Assembly: GCA_030044325.1 (NCBI GenBank)
Contig: JASHWA010000231.1
Location: 1 to 11,690, forward strand
Direction of reading: 5' to 3'
Source of the DNA: Bryobacteraceae bacterium
GTDB lineage: Bacteria > Acidobacteriota > Terriglobia > Bryobacterales > Bryobacteraceae
DNA: 11,690 nucleotides
Translations under genes and position numbers: made by a program
Part shown: positions 1 through 6,666 of the stretch, in pieces
Position numbering within the stretch: the first letter of the stretch is position 1
Layout: every line of letters begins with the position of its first letter
Notes under the pieces: model-generated
Seen by the model: the letters and a program-made list of their open reading frames with translations, nothing else
The model's database searches: none
Told to the model about the DNA's origin: nothing

Positions 1-1083
1 GAATTCGCGCTCCAGCCGCTCCTGGACGATTTCCAAATGCAGCAACCCCAGAAATCCGCAGCGGAACCCGAACCCCAGCGCCACCGAATTTTCCGGCTCG
101 AAGCTGAACGCGCTGTCGTTCAGGCGCAATTTTTCCAAAGCGTCGCGCAACAAACCATGCTCGTGCGATTCCACCGGATAAAGCCCCGCGAACACCATCG
201 GCTTGAGCGGCTCGAATCCGGGAAGCGGTTCCGGCGCGGGGTTGGCATGATCCGTGATCGTATCGCCGATCTGCGCGTCGGAAACCGTCTTGATATTCGC
301 GAACAGAAATCCGACTTCGCCGGCGGAAAGCTCCTCGCACGGCACCGGCTTGGGCGACTGATAGCCCAGCCCTTCGACCTCATGCACCGTTCCGTTGGCC
401 CACAGGCGGATTTTCTGGCCAATTTTCAGACGGCCCGAAAACACCCGCGTGAGAATGATCACGCCGCGATACGGGTCGAACCAGGAATCGAAAATCAGCG
501 CGCGCAGCGGCTCATCGGGCGAACCTTTGGGAGGAGGCACCAGGTGCACCACCGCTTCCAGGACGTCGGTGATTCCGACGCCGTTTTTCGCGCTGGCCAG
601 AATCGCGCCGCTTGCGTCGAGTCCGATCACGTGCTCGATCTGCTCGCGAATGCGGTCCGGCTCGGCCGACGGCAGGTCGATTTTATTGATCACCGGAATG
701 ATTTCGAGATTGTGATGCAGCGCCAGGTACGTGTTGGCGAGCGTCTGCGCCTCCACGCCCTGCGACGCGTCCACCACCAGCAGCGCGCCTTCGCAGGCCT
801 GCAAGCTGCGCGAAACTTCATACGTGAAATCGACATGGCCCGGCGTGTCGATCAGGTTCAACTGGTAATCCTGGCCGTCGGAAGCGCGATAGTTCAGCCG
901 CACCGCGTGCGCCTTGATGGTGATGCCGCGCTCGCGTTCGAGCTCCATCGAATCGAGCACCTGGTCCATCATTTCGCGCTGCGAAAGCGCGCCGGTAGCT
1001 TCGAGCAGCCGATCCGCCAGCGTCGATTTGCCGTGATCGATGTGCGCAATAATGCTGAAGTTCCGGATGTTGGCGGGATCCAT
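1..1083 (-). CDS. lepA: Elongation factor 4 (LepA), N-terminal 60%, runs off the left edge
   Basis: Ribosome-associated translational GTPase; the family catalyses back-translocation of stalled or mistranslocated ribosomes. About 361 codons are present of a usual ~600. Visible in order: P-loop AHIDHGKS near residues 13-20, switch motif RERGIT near 50, DTPGHVDF near 79-86, NKID near 134-137, then domain II and the start of domain III with the LepA-typical CGFLGLLHLEIVQERL. The missing part would hold domain IV/V and the LepA-specific C-terminal domain. The chosen ATG at 1083 gives the usual family start MDPANIRNFSIIAHIDHGKS. An in-frame ATG at 1110 would add nine residues but sits inside a possible -10 hexamer. 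Neither start has a clear Shine-Dalgarno. The gene is divergent from ribH, 36 bp away. Identity is certain; only the exact start is open. Confidence 0.97.
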   Translation of the reverse strand, partial: MDPANIRNFSIIAHIDHGKSTLADRLLEATGALSQREMMDQVLDSMELERERGITIKAHAVRLNYRASDGQDYQLNLIDTPGHVDFTYEVSRSLQACEGALLVVDASQGVEAQTLANTYLALHHNLEIIPVINKIDLPSAEPDRIREQIEHVIGLDASGAILASAKNGVGITDVLEAVVHLVPPPKGSPDEPLRALIFDSWFDPYRGVIILTRVFSGRLKIGQKIRLWANGTVHEVEGLGYQSPKPVPCEELSAGEVGFLFANIKTVSDAQIGDTITDHANPAPEPLPGFEPLKPMVFAGLYPVESHEHGLLRDALEKLRLNDSAFSFEPENSVALGFGFRCGFLGLLHLEIVQERLEREF

Positions 1084-1107
1084 GCGGTAAACTGATGCTG
1101 GAAACTC

Positions 1108-1114
1108 CATTATC
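1108..1114. promoter_or_regulatory. Possible overlapping -10 elements of the divergent lepA and ribH promoters
   Basis: The 7 bp CATTATC reads CATTAT on the plus strand, 6 bp before the ribH ATG, and GATAAT on the minus strand (1114-1109), about 25 bp before the lepA ATG at 1083. Both match the bacterial -10 consensus at four or five of six positions. No convincing -35 is visible on either strand, so this is a weak call. If correct, ribH would be transcribed leaderless. Confidence 0.3.
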
Positions 1115-1119
1115 CCACG

Positions 1120-1587
1120 ATGTCGGATCAACAGCTAAAATGGCGCTCGGCGGATGCGCGCGGATTGCATTTCGCCATCGTGGTGTCGCGTTTTAACCGC
1201 GAGATCACCGAAAAACTCCTCGCAAGCGCCCGGCGAGGTCTCGCCGAGGCCGGCGCGGGAAATCCCGAAATTTTTCGCGTTCCCGGCGCCTTCGAACTGC
1301 CTCTCGCCGCGAAAATTCTTGCGCACACGCACGCTTATCATGCCATCATCGCGCTTGGCGCCGTCATTCGCGGCGACACTCCGCATTTCGATTACGTGGC
1401 GGGCGAGGCGGCGCGTGGATTGCAGCAGGTCGCGCTCGAAACCGGCATTCCGATCGCGTTTGGAGTGCTAACCACCGATACGTTCGCGCAGGCCGAAGCG
1501 CGCGTCGAAAAAGGATTCGACGCGGCCATGACCGCGATCGAGATGGCGCACTTCCCCCAAACCGTCGCGCAGGCCGCGCGCGGCTGA
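1120..1587 (+). CDS. ribH: 6,7-dimethyl-8-ribityllumazine synthase
   Basis: Penultimate enzyme of riboflavin synthesis, condensing 5-amino-6-ribitylamino-uracil with 3,4-dihydroxy-2-butanone 4-phosphate to give lumazine; cytosolic, usually a pentamer or 60-mer capsid. Length (155 aa) is normal. Visible family motifs: SRFN at 23-26 (Phe25 stacks on the pyrimidine ring), VPGAFELP at 54-61, GAVIRGDTPHFDYV at 80-93 with the catalytic-region His89, FGVLTTD at 114-120, Arg128 in the phosphate-binding region and the final helix EKGFDAAMTAIEMA. The ATG at 1120 has no clear Shine-Dalgarno. nusB follows after 3 bp, a ribH-nusB pairing that is common across bacteria and implies one transcript. No other rib gene lies in the window and no FMN riboswitch is visible upstream; there is only 36 bp before the divergent lepA. 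Confidence 0.97.
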   Translation: MSDQQLKWRSADARGLHFAIVVSRFNREITEKLLASARRGLAEAGAGNPEIFRVPGAFELPLAAKILAHTHAYHAIIALGAVIRGDTPHFDYVAGEAARGLQQVALETGIPIAFGVLTTDTFAQAEARVEKGFDAAMTAIEMAHFPQTVAQAARG

Positions 1588-1590
1588 TCT

Positions 1591-2010
1591 ATGCCCGCGC
1601 GCCATCGATCCCGCCAGCGAGCCTTGCAGGTTCTCTACTCCTGGGATCTGCGCCGCCAGCCGATCAACGAAGCCATCTCCGCGTTTTACGATACGCTCGA
1701 ATCCGACGAAGAAAATCCGCAGCGCGCCGCGCCCGACGAATTCATGGAGACGCTGGTGCGCGGCGCCTCCGAGCACGCCGGCGACATCGACAAACGCATC
1801 ATGGAAAAATCCGAGCACTGGCGGCTGGAGCGCATGCCTGCCGTGGATCGCAATATTCTGCGCCTGGCCGTCTACGAGATGACCGATCTCTCGACGCCCG
1901 CCCCCGTCGTGATCGACGAAGCCCTGGAGCTCGCGCGCCAGTTTTCAGGCGACGAATCCGTTTCCTTCATCAACGGCGTTCTGGACGCGGTTCACCGGGA
2001 ATCCAGGTGA
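1591..2010 (+). CDS. nusB: Transcription antitermination factor NusB
   Basis: All-helical RNA-binding protein that pairs with NusE (ribosomal protein S10) on boxA RNA to prevent early termination, mainly in rRNA operons. At 139 aa it has the usual size. Visible: the Arg-rich N-terminal helix RHRSRQRALQVLYSWD (residues 4-19) that contacts RNA, a Trp77-containing segment WRLERMPAVDRNILRLAVYEM, and the C-terminal signature VVIDEALELARQF with FINGVLDAVH (107-135). It starts 3 bp after the ribH stop with no Shine-Dalgarno of its own, so it is probably translated by coupling. Its last 19 bp overlap the end of the convergent small membrane protein gene, and no terminator hairpin is evident. Confidence 0.95.
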   Translation: MPARHRSRQRALQVLYSWDLRRQPINEAISAFYDTLESDEENPQRAAPDEFMETLVRGASEHAGDIDKRIMEKSEHWRLERMPAVDRNILRLAVYEMTDLSTPAPVVIDEALELARQFSGDESVSFINGVLDAVHRESR

Positions 2011-2222
2011 GGTTTGCCCGCTTCCGGCTTCTTTTCCCGTTTCGCCGCCGCGCGCAGGAACACACCCATCAACACCAGGATCGCCGGCCCCACCAGAAAC
2101 AGGGAGAGCGCCGCCATCGGAAGCTTGTGCGTGAGTAGGATCACCAGAATGGCGATCTGGAGCAGCAGCACCGCGATTCCGCAGAGGGCGAGCGTCACGC
2201 CGCGGCGTCCGTCGGGACCCAT
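1992..2222 (-). CDS. Small two-helix membrane protein, unknown function
   Basis: A 76-residue protein not recognised as a named family. Residues about 9-30 and 35-58 are strongly hydrophobic and separated by a short loop (THKLP), giving a helical hairpin. Positive charges at the N terminus (GRRG) and after the second helix (RAAAKREKK) place both ends in the cytoplasm by the positive-inside rule. The tail is hydrophilic and Lys-rich. The ATG lies 10 bp from the divergent trmJ-like start, and the 3' end overlaps nusB by 19 bp in convergent orientation. The clear hydrophobic pattern, which random GC-rich frames rarely give, is the main support. No conserved catalytic residues are visible. Confidence 0.7.
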   Translation of the reverse strand: MGPDGRRGVTLALCGIAVLLLQIAILVILLTHKLPMAALSLFLVGPAILVLMGVFLRAAAKREKKPEAGKPHLDSR

Positions 2223-2232
2223 ATCTTAAAGT

Positions 2233-2937
2233 ATGCCGCTTCGCGTCGTCTTGGTCGCTCCGCGCAATCCGCTGAACATCGGCGCGGCCGCGCGCGCCAT
2301 GAGCAATTTCGGATTCTCCGAGCTGCGCGTGGTCAATCCGTACCAAGTCGCGTTTCGCGAGGCGAAATCCGCGGTGAAGGCGCACGGCGTGCTTCAGAAT
2401 GCGCGCGAGTTCTCAAGCGTCGCCGAGGCCGTGGCGGATTGCACGCTGGTGGTGGGAACCACGTCCAAGGGGCATCGAGCGCTGGAGCATCCGCTGCGAC
2501 GCCTCGAAACGGGCGCGCGCCTCCTCAAAAAGAAACTCGCCCATGCCCCGGTCGCGCTGCTGTTCGGTTCGGAAAAATTCGGCCTGTCGAACGACGATAT
2601 GTCGCACTGCCACTCGCTGCTGCGCATCCCCGCGCGCGAAGAGCATGGTTCGATGAACCTCGGCCAGGCCGTCGCGGTGTGTTTGTACGAGCTCATTCGC
2701 AACCCCGCGGCCGCGCGCGCGAAACCCGAGCCGCGCAAATCCGCATCGGCCGGCGATCTCGAGCGCATGACGCAGATTCTTGCGGAAGTGCTCGAAACAT
2801 CGGGCTACGTGCACGCCGGAGTGGAAGGCTCAACGTCGCTCAAAATCCGCCGCCTGATCCGCCGCATGGATCTCTCCGCGCACGACGCCGAGGTGTGGCT
2901 GGGAATGCTGCGGCAGATCTTGTGGAAGCTGAGATAA
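2233..2937 (+). CDS. trmJ: SPOUT-family tRNA/rRNA 2'-O-methyltransferase, TrmJ-like
   Basis: S-adenosylmethionine-dependent ribose 2'-O-methyltransferase. TrmJ modifies position 32 of certain tRNAs in the anticodon loop; that substrate is inferred from similarity. The three SpoU motifs are present: PLNIGAAARAMSNFG at residues 13-27 with Arg21, VALLFGSEKFGLSN at 107-120, and SMNLGQAVAVCLYEL at 140-154, which form the trefoil-knot SAM site and dimer interface. A C-terminal helical extension (about 173-234) matches the TrmJ architecture. Length 234 aa is typical. There is no Shine-Dalgarno; a TATCTT hexamer lies 5 bp before the ATG. The stop is a tandem in-frame TAA TAA (2935-2940). Another SpoU-family specificity remains possible. 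Confidence 0.88.
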   Translation: MPLRVVLVAPRNPLNIGAAARAMSNFGFSELRVVNPYQVAFREAKSAVKAHGVLQNAREFSSVAEAVADCTLVVGTTSKGHRALEHPLRRLETGARLLKKKLAHAPVALLFGSEKFGLSNDDMSHCHSLLRIPAREEHGSMNLGQAVAVCLYELIRNPAAARAKPEPRKSASAGDLERMTQILAEVLETSGYVHAGVEGSTSLKIRRLIRRMDLSAHDAEVWLGMLRQILWKLR

Positions 2938-2954
2938 TAAACCTTGCGGCGAAC

Positions 2955-3185
2955 ATGACGAAAGTTACCCTCCAGTATCATCTGCTCCGTCCTCTGACGG
3001 ATGACGATCTCCAAAGCATCGCCAACGTGCACGGCGTCTACGGAATCGCGCGCGTGCAGGTTGCGCCTTCGCTCGCCTCGATCAGCGTCGATTACGACGC
3101 ATCGCGGCTGATGAAGAGCGATGTCGAAGCGGTGCTGATGCGCCACGGCATTCCGATTCATCCCGCGGCGCAATCGGTCGCGTAA
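2955..3185 (+). CDS. Small HMA-like (ferredoxin-fold) domain protein without CxxC
   Basis: A 76-residue protein starting at ATG 2955, 17 bp after the trmJ-like stop and probably co-transcribed. The order strand (KVTLQYHL), helix (TDDDLQSIANVHGV), strand (IARVQVAP), strand (ASISVDYDA), helix (KSDVEAVLMRHG) is the beta-alpha-beta-beta-alpha-beta pattern of heavy-metal-associated domains. The metal-binding Cys-x-x-Cys is absent; the protein has no cysteine at all. The phrase 'V.GV.....V......SISVDYDAS....DVEAVLMRHGIPI' is close to the typical HMA phrasing. A longer in-frame reading upstream lies in another frame of the trmJ-like gene and is not used. It ends 3 bp from the convergent TolB-like gene. 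The fold is inferred from pattern and function is unknown. Confidence 0.75.
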   Translation: MTKVTLQYHLLRPLTDDDLQSIANVHGVYGIARVQVAPSLASISVDYDASRLMKSDVEAVLMRHGIPIHPAAQSVA

Positions 3186-3188
3186 CGC

Positions 3189-3683
3189 TTAGCGCTTCAG
3201 CCCGAGCGTTTTGATCACGCCCTCTGCGATCGCCTGCTCGATCGCGGTCAGATCGGTTGCCGCGCGATCGTAGCTCTGCGACCACAGTTGGAAAGCGTCG
3301 CTCGTGTTGATCAGACGCGCGGTGACCTGGACGCGATCGCCGGATTGCGCGATGCTGCCTTCGAGCACGCTCCTCGCGTTCAGCTTCTTGAGGATCTCCT
3401 GCGGGTCGCTGCCCTTGATCGGAAAGGCCTGCTCGCGCGGGATCACCTCGAATCCCGGAATCCCGCCCAGATCGGCCATGATCGCCACCGCCGCGCGCTC
3501 ACCCAGTTGCGCGTCCGTCGCATCGAACGGAAGCACTACGATCGACGGCGGAGGCGCGGGCGCGCTGCGCGGCTGGCTGAACAGCCAGTACGCCGCGATG
3601 GAGATCACCGCCGCCGCGAATACCAGCATCGGCAGCACGATCAGCCGCCCCGGAATGGTACGTTCGCGCGGATTAGGATTCAC
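3189..3683 (-). CDS. Membrane-anchored TolB/FlgO-like domain protein
   Basis: Last gene of the four-gene envelope operon; 164 aa from a GTG start. A basic N terminus precedes a single membrane helix (about 13-36), a Pro-rich linker (APAPPP, 41-46), then the periplasmic domain: SIVVLPFDATDA, GERAAVAIMADL, PGFEVIPREQAF, and ARSVLEGSIAQSGDRVQVTARL through AFQLWSQSYDR. This is the 'TolB N-terminal-like'/FlgO pattern seen in outer-membrane-associated proteins and at the C terminus of many acidobacterial kinases and transcription regulators; here it stands alone with no TPR or kinase. The GTG is chosen because it overlaps the upstream stop by one base (TAGTG), has no Shine-Dalgarno and so fits translational coupling, and immediately precedes the membrane helix. 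The much longer open frame upstream is the shadow of the Ig-repeat gene. No terminator is visible in the 3 bp to the convergent neighbour. Confidence 0.82.
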   Translation of the reverse strand: MNPNPRERTIPGRLIVLPMLVFAAAVISIAAYWLFSQPRSAPAPPPSIVVLPFDATDAQLGERAAVAIMADLGGIPGFEVIPREQAFPIKGSDPQEILKKLNARSVLEGSIAQSGDRVQVTARLINTSDAFQLWSQSYDRAATDLTAIEQAIAEGVIKTLGLKR

Positions 3684-5755
3684 TATTGCGAGGACGACGA
3701 ACAGGTCGTCGTGGTTCCAATCGGCGACGCGCAGGAGGTCGACCCGCCCTTGGAGTTGGTCAGTGTGACCGTCACCGCGATCAGGTCGGCTGCCTGCCCC
3801 TGCACCGCGAACGGAACGTTGAGGGTGAATTCGCTGCCGTACTGGCCGGCCGCGCTCGAAGAATACCAGGTGTTGAACGGCGCGCTGAGCGAAACCGTGA
3901 ACGTGGTCGCTGAAAGCGTCGCGTTGGGCGATCCCGCGAACTGAAACGTTCCGCTGGTCATATTCAGCGCCGAGGAAAACCCGTTGACGGTCACCGTCAC
4001 CCCGCCGGACGTCTGCGAATACGTGATGCTTGAAAGGAACGGAACCGTGGGTTGGGTGGTGATGGTCGCCGTGGGCGGAGGACTGGGCGTGACGTCGGTG
4101 GTTCCCGCCATCACGCTCGAAACCGTCAGCGTGATTGTCCCGGCCACCGTCCCGGTCAGCACCTTGACGTACGAGGTTCCGGAAAATTGCGCCTGCGTCG
4201 TCCCCGCCGGAATGGTGAACGCCGCTGCGTTTCCGCCGGGGCCGAACTGGATCATCCCATCCGCCCCGCCCACCGAGGACGCGAAGGTGAGCGACAGCGT
4301 TCCGGTCAAATCCGAGGTGTACGGCGACGCGAGCGAAACCGTAATCTCGGGCTGTTGGTCGTATCCGGGCGATGACGGCAACCCTCCGATGGTGATCGCC
4401 GGAATCGCCGTCGCCTGCGCGATCACCGTGATCCCGTCCGTTAACGAGTGGCCCAGCGCGTCGGCCACGCGCAGCGCAAACGTGCTCGATCCCGCGGTCG
4501 CCATCGCACCGCTCAACGTCCCGCTCGACGCATCGAGATTCAGCCCCGCGGGCAGGTTCGCCGCGGACCATCGATACGGCGGCTGTCCTCCGCTCGCCGA
4601 AAAATCGTGCGAAATCTTCGCGCCCACGCTCACCGGAAGCGGATTCGGTCCGCCCATCCGGAGCGGCGCGAGAATGTTGATGGTGAACGTGCCGAATCCC
4701 GTATCGCCGACCGAGTCGGTCACTTTCACGCTGAACGTGAGCGAGCTCGCATCCGCCGGCGTCCCGCTGATCACGCCCGTTGCCGTGTTGAGCGACAAGC
4801 CCGGCGGCAGCGACCCTCCCGCGCCGAGCGACCACACGTACGGCGGCACTCCGCCGGCCGCCGTCAAGGTCTGCGAATACGCCGTGTTCACTGCTCCAAA
4901 GGCCAGGTACGTGTTGGTGATCACCACCCCCGGGCCGACCGTCAGCGCCAGTGTTCGCGATGCCATGCGCTGCCCGTAATCGGTCACCTGCACGTTCACC
5001 TGCGACGTTCCGTTCGCCGCGGGAACTCCGCTGATCCGCCCCGTCGACGGATCGATCTGTAATGCCGCCGGCAATCCGCTCGCCGACCAGGAATACGGCG
5101 CCTGTCCTCCTCCCGCGGTCAGCGCTTGCGAATACGCGACGCCCGGCGCGCCGTTGGGCAGCGAGGTCGTGAGCACGCTGAGCGGCGCGGCGACCTGCAA
5201 TGTGTACGCTCGCGTGAAATTCTCTCCGATGCTGTCGGTGATGGTCACCGGGATCCCGAACGCGCCCGCGCTCGCGGGGGTCCCGGAAAGCACGCCGTTC
5301 GATGCATTGAGCGTCAGTCCGAGCGTCACCGTGGACGCGAAGCTCCATTGATAAGGCGGAACGCCGCCGGAGCCTTCAAACGTCGCGCTGTAAGCGGCGT
5401 TCTGCGTCGCAATGGGCAGCGCGGTGTTGGAGATATTCAGCGGCCCCAGCACCACGTCAAGCTCGAGCGCCTGGTACGCGACGCCGTAATTCGGATCGCT
5501 CGCGCGCACCAGAAAAACGCTCTCTCCGAGCGTATTCGGAATCCCCGAAATCACGCCGCCCGCGCTCAACGTCAATCCCGCCGGCAGCGTCCCCTGCGCC
5601 AGCGACCACACCGGCGCCGTTCCCGGCGACGCGGCCAGCGTCACGGAATAATTCCTGTTGATGACTGCCTGCGGAACGGAAGTGGTGGTGATCGATTCGG
5701 ACTGCTGCGCGAGCGCGCAAGCCGCAATCGCGAAGGCCACAGCCGCGCACTTCAC
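3683..5755 (-). CDS. Exported multi-Ig-repeat (He_PIG-type) surface protein
   Basis: 690 residues from GTG 5755. A short signal peptide (about 1-17, ending ALAQQ; an IAAC at 10-13 also resembles a lipobox) is followed by five putative Ig domains at about 22-104, 105-190, 191-275, 276-364 and 365-448. Each carries most of the phrase 'AYS..L.A.GG.PPY.WS....LP.GL.L....G.ISGTP...G...F.V.VTD..G'. Residues 450-560 form another beta-rich domain ending in a Pro-rich linker (PSPPPT), and 571-690 form a Ser/Thr-rich C-terminal domain. The only cysteines after the signal are Cys675 and Cys685, which could form a terminal disulfide. Such repeats act as stalks or adhesive modules in secreted proteins. The start overlaps the upstream stop (GTGA) and has a strong Shine-Dalgarno, GGGAGGT. 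Partner and ligand are unknown; no enzyme domain is seen. Confidence 0.88.
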   Translation of the reverse strand: MKCAAVAFAIAACALAQQSESITTTSVPQAVINRNYSVTLAASPGTAPVWSLAQGTLPAGLTLSAGGVISGIPNTLGESVFLVRASDPNYGVAYQALELDVVLGPLNISNTALPIATQNAAYSATFEGSGGVPPYQWSFASTVTLGLTLNASNGVLSGTPASAGAFGIPVTITDSIGENFTRAYTLQVAAPLSVLTTSLPNGAPGVAYSQALTAGGGQAPYSWSASGLPAALQIDPSTGRISGVPAANGTSQVNVQVTDYGQRMASRTLALTVGPGVVITNTYLAFGAVNTAYSQTLTAAGGVPPYVWSLGAGGSLPPGLSLNTATGVISGTPADASSLTFSVKVTDSVGDTGFGTFTINILAPLRMGGPNPLPVSVGAKISHDFSASGGQPPYRWSAANLPAGLNLDASSGTLSGAMATAGSSTFALRVADALGHSLTDGITVIAQATAIPAITIGGLPSSPGYDQQPEITVSLASPYTSDLTGTLSLTFASSVGGADGMIQFGPGGNAAAFTIPAGTTQAQFSGTSYVKVLTGTVAGTITLTVSSVMAGTTDVTPSPPPTATITTQPTVPFLSSITYSQTSGGVTVTVNGFSSALNMTSGTFQFAGSPNATLSATTFTVSLSAPFNTWYSSSAAGQYGSEFTLNVPFAVQGQAADLIAVTVTLTNSKGGSTSCASPIGTTTTCSSSSQ
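4412..5692 (-). repeat. Five tandem Ig-like (He_PIG) protein repeats
   Basis: Coding repeats of about 85 residues (roughly 255 bp). Conserved anchors at each unit include GGVPPYQW, GGQAPYSW, GGVPPYVW and GGQPPYRW, and GVLSGTP, GRISGVP, GVISGTP and GTLSGA. The first unit is the most diverged (TAPVWSL, GVISGIP). The units differ enough that they look old rather than freshly duplicated. Confidence 0.8.
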
Positions 5756-6666
5756 CGCGCACCTCCCGCGGCCGGCGGTACGTCCAGAATATTCCCGCTC
5801 GATGCGTCGATCAGCTTCACGCCCGCGCTCCCGACCGCATTGGTCAGGCGAAACGCCGCCCCGCCGATGGTGAACACACCGTCCGGCAGGCACCCGCAAA
5901 CGGTTTTCGACGCCGCCCCGCTGGTCAGATGGATGCTGATCACACTTCCGTCGTGCATCGCCGCGGCCATCCATAGGCCGTCCTGGGAAACGGCGATTCC
6001 GCCAGGCGCGCCCGCCGCGCGCAGTTCGCGTCCGGGCTGCGGAGCCGCCCGGTACAGCGCCGTCAACGTCCCGTTCACCAGTGAAAAGACGCTCGCCGCG
6101 CTGGCCATCGCCAGGCTGGCGCTGTTGGCATAAAACGCGAGAGCCGTCACGCGATCGCTCACCGCGACCGGCGCAACCGAGCCGTCGGGCGAAAACATTT
6201 CGACGCCCGCCGCGAAGGATGCCGCAAGATGCCCGTCATCGCTCACCGCGAACGCGATGGGCGCGCCGAACGCGCTGGCATCGGTCGCGCGAACACTCGC
6301 TGCTCCCGGCAATCCGGTGACGATCTGAAACTGCGAGTTCGCAGCGAACCACAGCGCCGCCGCCGAACCCGTGGGGCTGATCGCGATTTGGTTCGCATTC
6401 GCCGCCACTCCCGCAACCGGCGACATCGCCCCGCTTGCGAGCGCCAGTTGCGCCGCCCCGTTCGCATCCATCCCGATGGCGAAGTTTTGCGCCGGAGAAA
6501 TCGCGATTGCCGACAATCCCGACGCGACCACCGGCCCCACCGCACCCGCCCCCGGCATCCCAACCATCACGCGAACCGCGGCACCGTCGGGAACCAGCCC
6601 CAGCACCGGCCCTCCCACTTGCGCCAAGGCCAGTGACGAACAAAGCGCGCACAGGATCGTCTTCAT
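5752..6666 (-). CDS. Exported beta-propeller-like repeat protein
   Basis: 304 residues; second gene of the envelope operon. Signal peptide MKTILCALCSSLALAQ (cleavage likely after ALA, residue 15). The mature protein is Ala/Gly/Ser-rich with about six spaced strand groups: SAIAISPAQNFAIGM (52-66), NQIAISPTGSAAALWF (92-107), PIAFAVSDDGHLAASF (136-151), VTALAFYANSASLAMA (173-188), GGIAVSQDGLWMAAAM (222-237), and a final group around GVFTIGGAAFRL and VKLIDASSGNIL (263-294). The 'IA.S.DG..AA' phrase followed by 'V....L.SG' is that of WD40/YVTN-like propeller blades, about 40 residues each. CGC at 257-259 may be a redox or disulfide pair. The start ATG overlaps the upstream gene's stop (ATGA), with GGAG 8 bp before it; the end overlaps the Ig-repeat gene by 4 bp. 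Function unknown; a scaffold or ligand-binding role is inferred. Confidence 0.83.
   Translation of the reverse strand: MKTILCALCSSLALAQVGGPVLGLVPDGAAVRVMVGMPGAGAVGPVVASGLSAIAISPAQNFAIGMDANGAAQLALASGAMSPVAGVAANANQIAISPTGSAAALWFAANSQFQIVTGLPGAASVRATDASAFGAPIAFAVSDDGHLAASFAAGVEMFSPDGSVAPVAVSDRVTALAFYANSASLAMASAASVFSLVNGTLTALYRAAPQPGRELRAAGAPGGIAVSQDGLWMAAAMHDGSVISIHLTSGAASKTVCGCLPDGVFTIGGAAFRLTNAVGSAGVKLIDASSGNILDVPPAAGGAR
5761..5767 (-). promoter_or_regulatory. Strong Shine-Dalgarno fixing the GTG start of the Ig-repeat gene
   Basis: On the minus strand the sequence reads GGGAGGT, then 5 bases, then GTG at 5755. It lies inside the 3' end of the upstream propeller gene. It supports the GTG over the open frame that extends further upstream, and the residues after GTG form a signal peptide. 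Confidence 0.7.

Noticed and set aside
37..1095. 352-codon plus-strand open frame
   Set aside because: It is the antisense of lepA, whose protein has all GTPase motifs; the antisense product is Arg/His-rich with no domain.
2439..2954. Upstream extension of the HMA-like gene to 248 codons
   Set aside because: The added residues lie in another frame of the trmJ-like gene and are Arg/Pro-rich; only the part from ATG 2955 looks like a protein.
3181..3200. Small palindrome CGCTTAGCG as a bidirectional terminator
   Set aside because: The stem is only three base pairs around TTA; too weak.
3984..4979. 331-codon plus-strand open frame opposite the Ig repeats
   Set aside because: Its apparent repeats (Pro/Val/Thr-rich) mirror the Ig-repeat DNA on the other strand, and there is no signal peptide or start signal.
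3684..5348. Upstream extension of the TolB-like gene to 719 codons
   Set aside because: The added part is an Arg/Gly/Asp-rich shadow of the Ig-repeat gene. The GTG at 3683 directly precedes the membrane helix and overlaps the upstream stop.
4412..5692. Periodic DNA as a CRISPR array or tandem satellite
   Set aside because: The period is about 255 bp, the units are diverged and they code for Ig domains in frame.
5756..5974. Upstream extension of the Ig-repeat gene
   Set aside because: The extension is Arg-rich shadow of the propeller gene. The GTG at 5755 has a strong Shine-Dalgarno and begins a signal peptide.
5126..6133. 335-codon plus-strand open frame
   Set aside because: It spans two real minus-strand genes, is Arg-rich and has no domain; typical GC-rich shadow.
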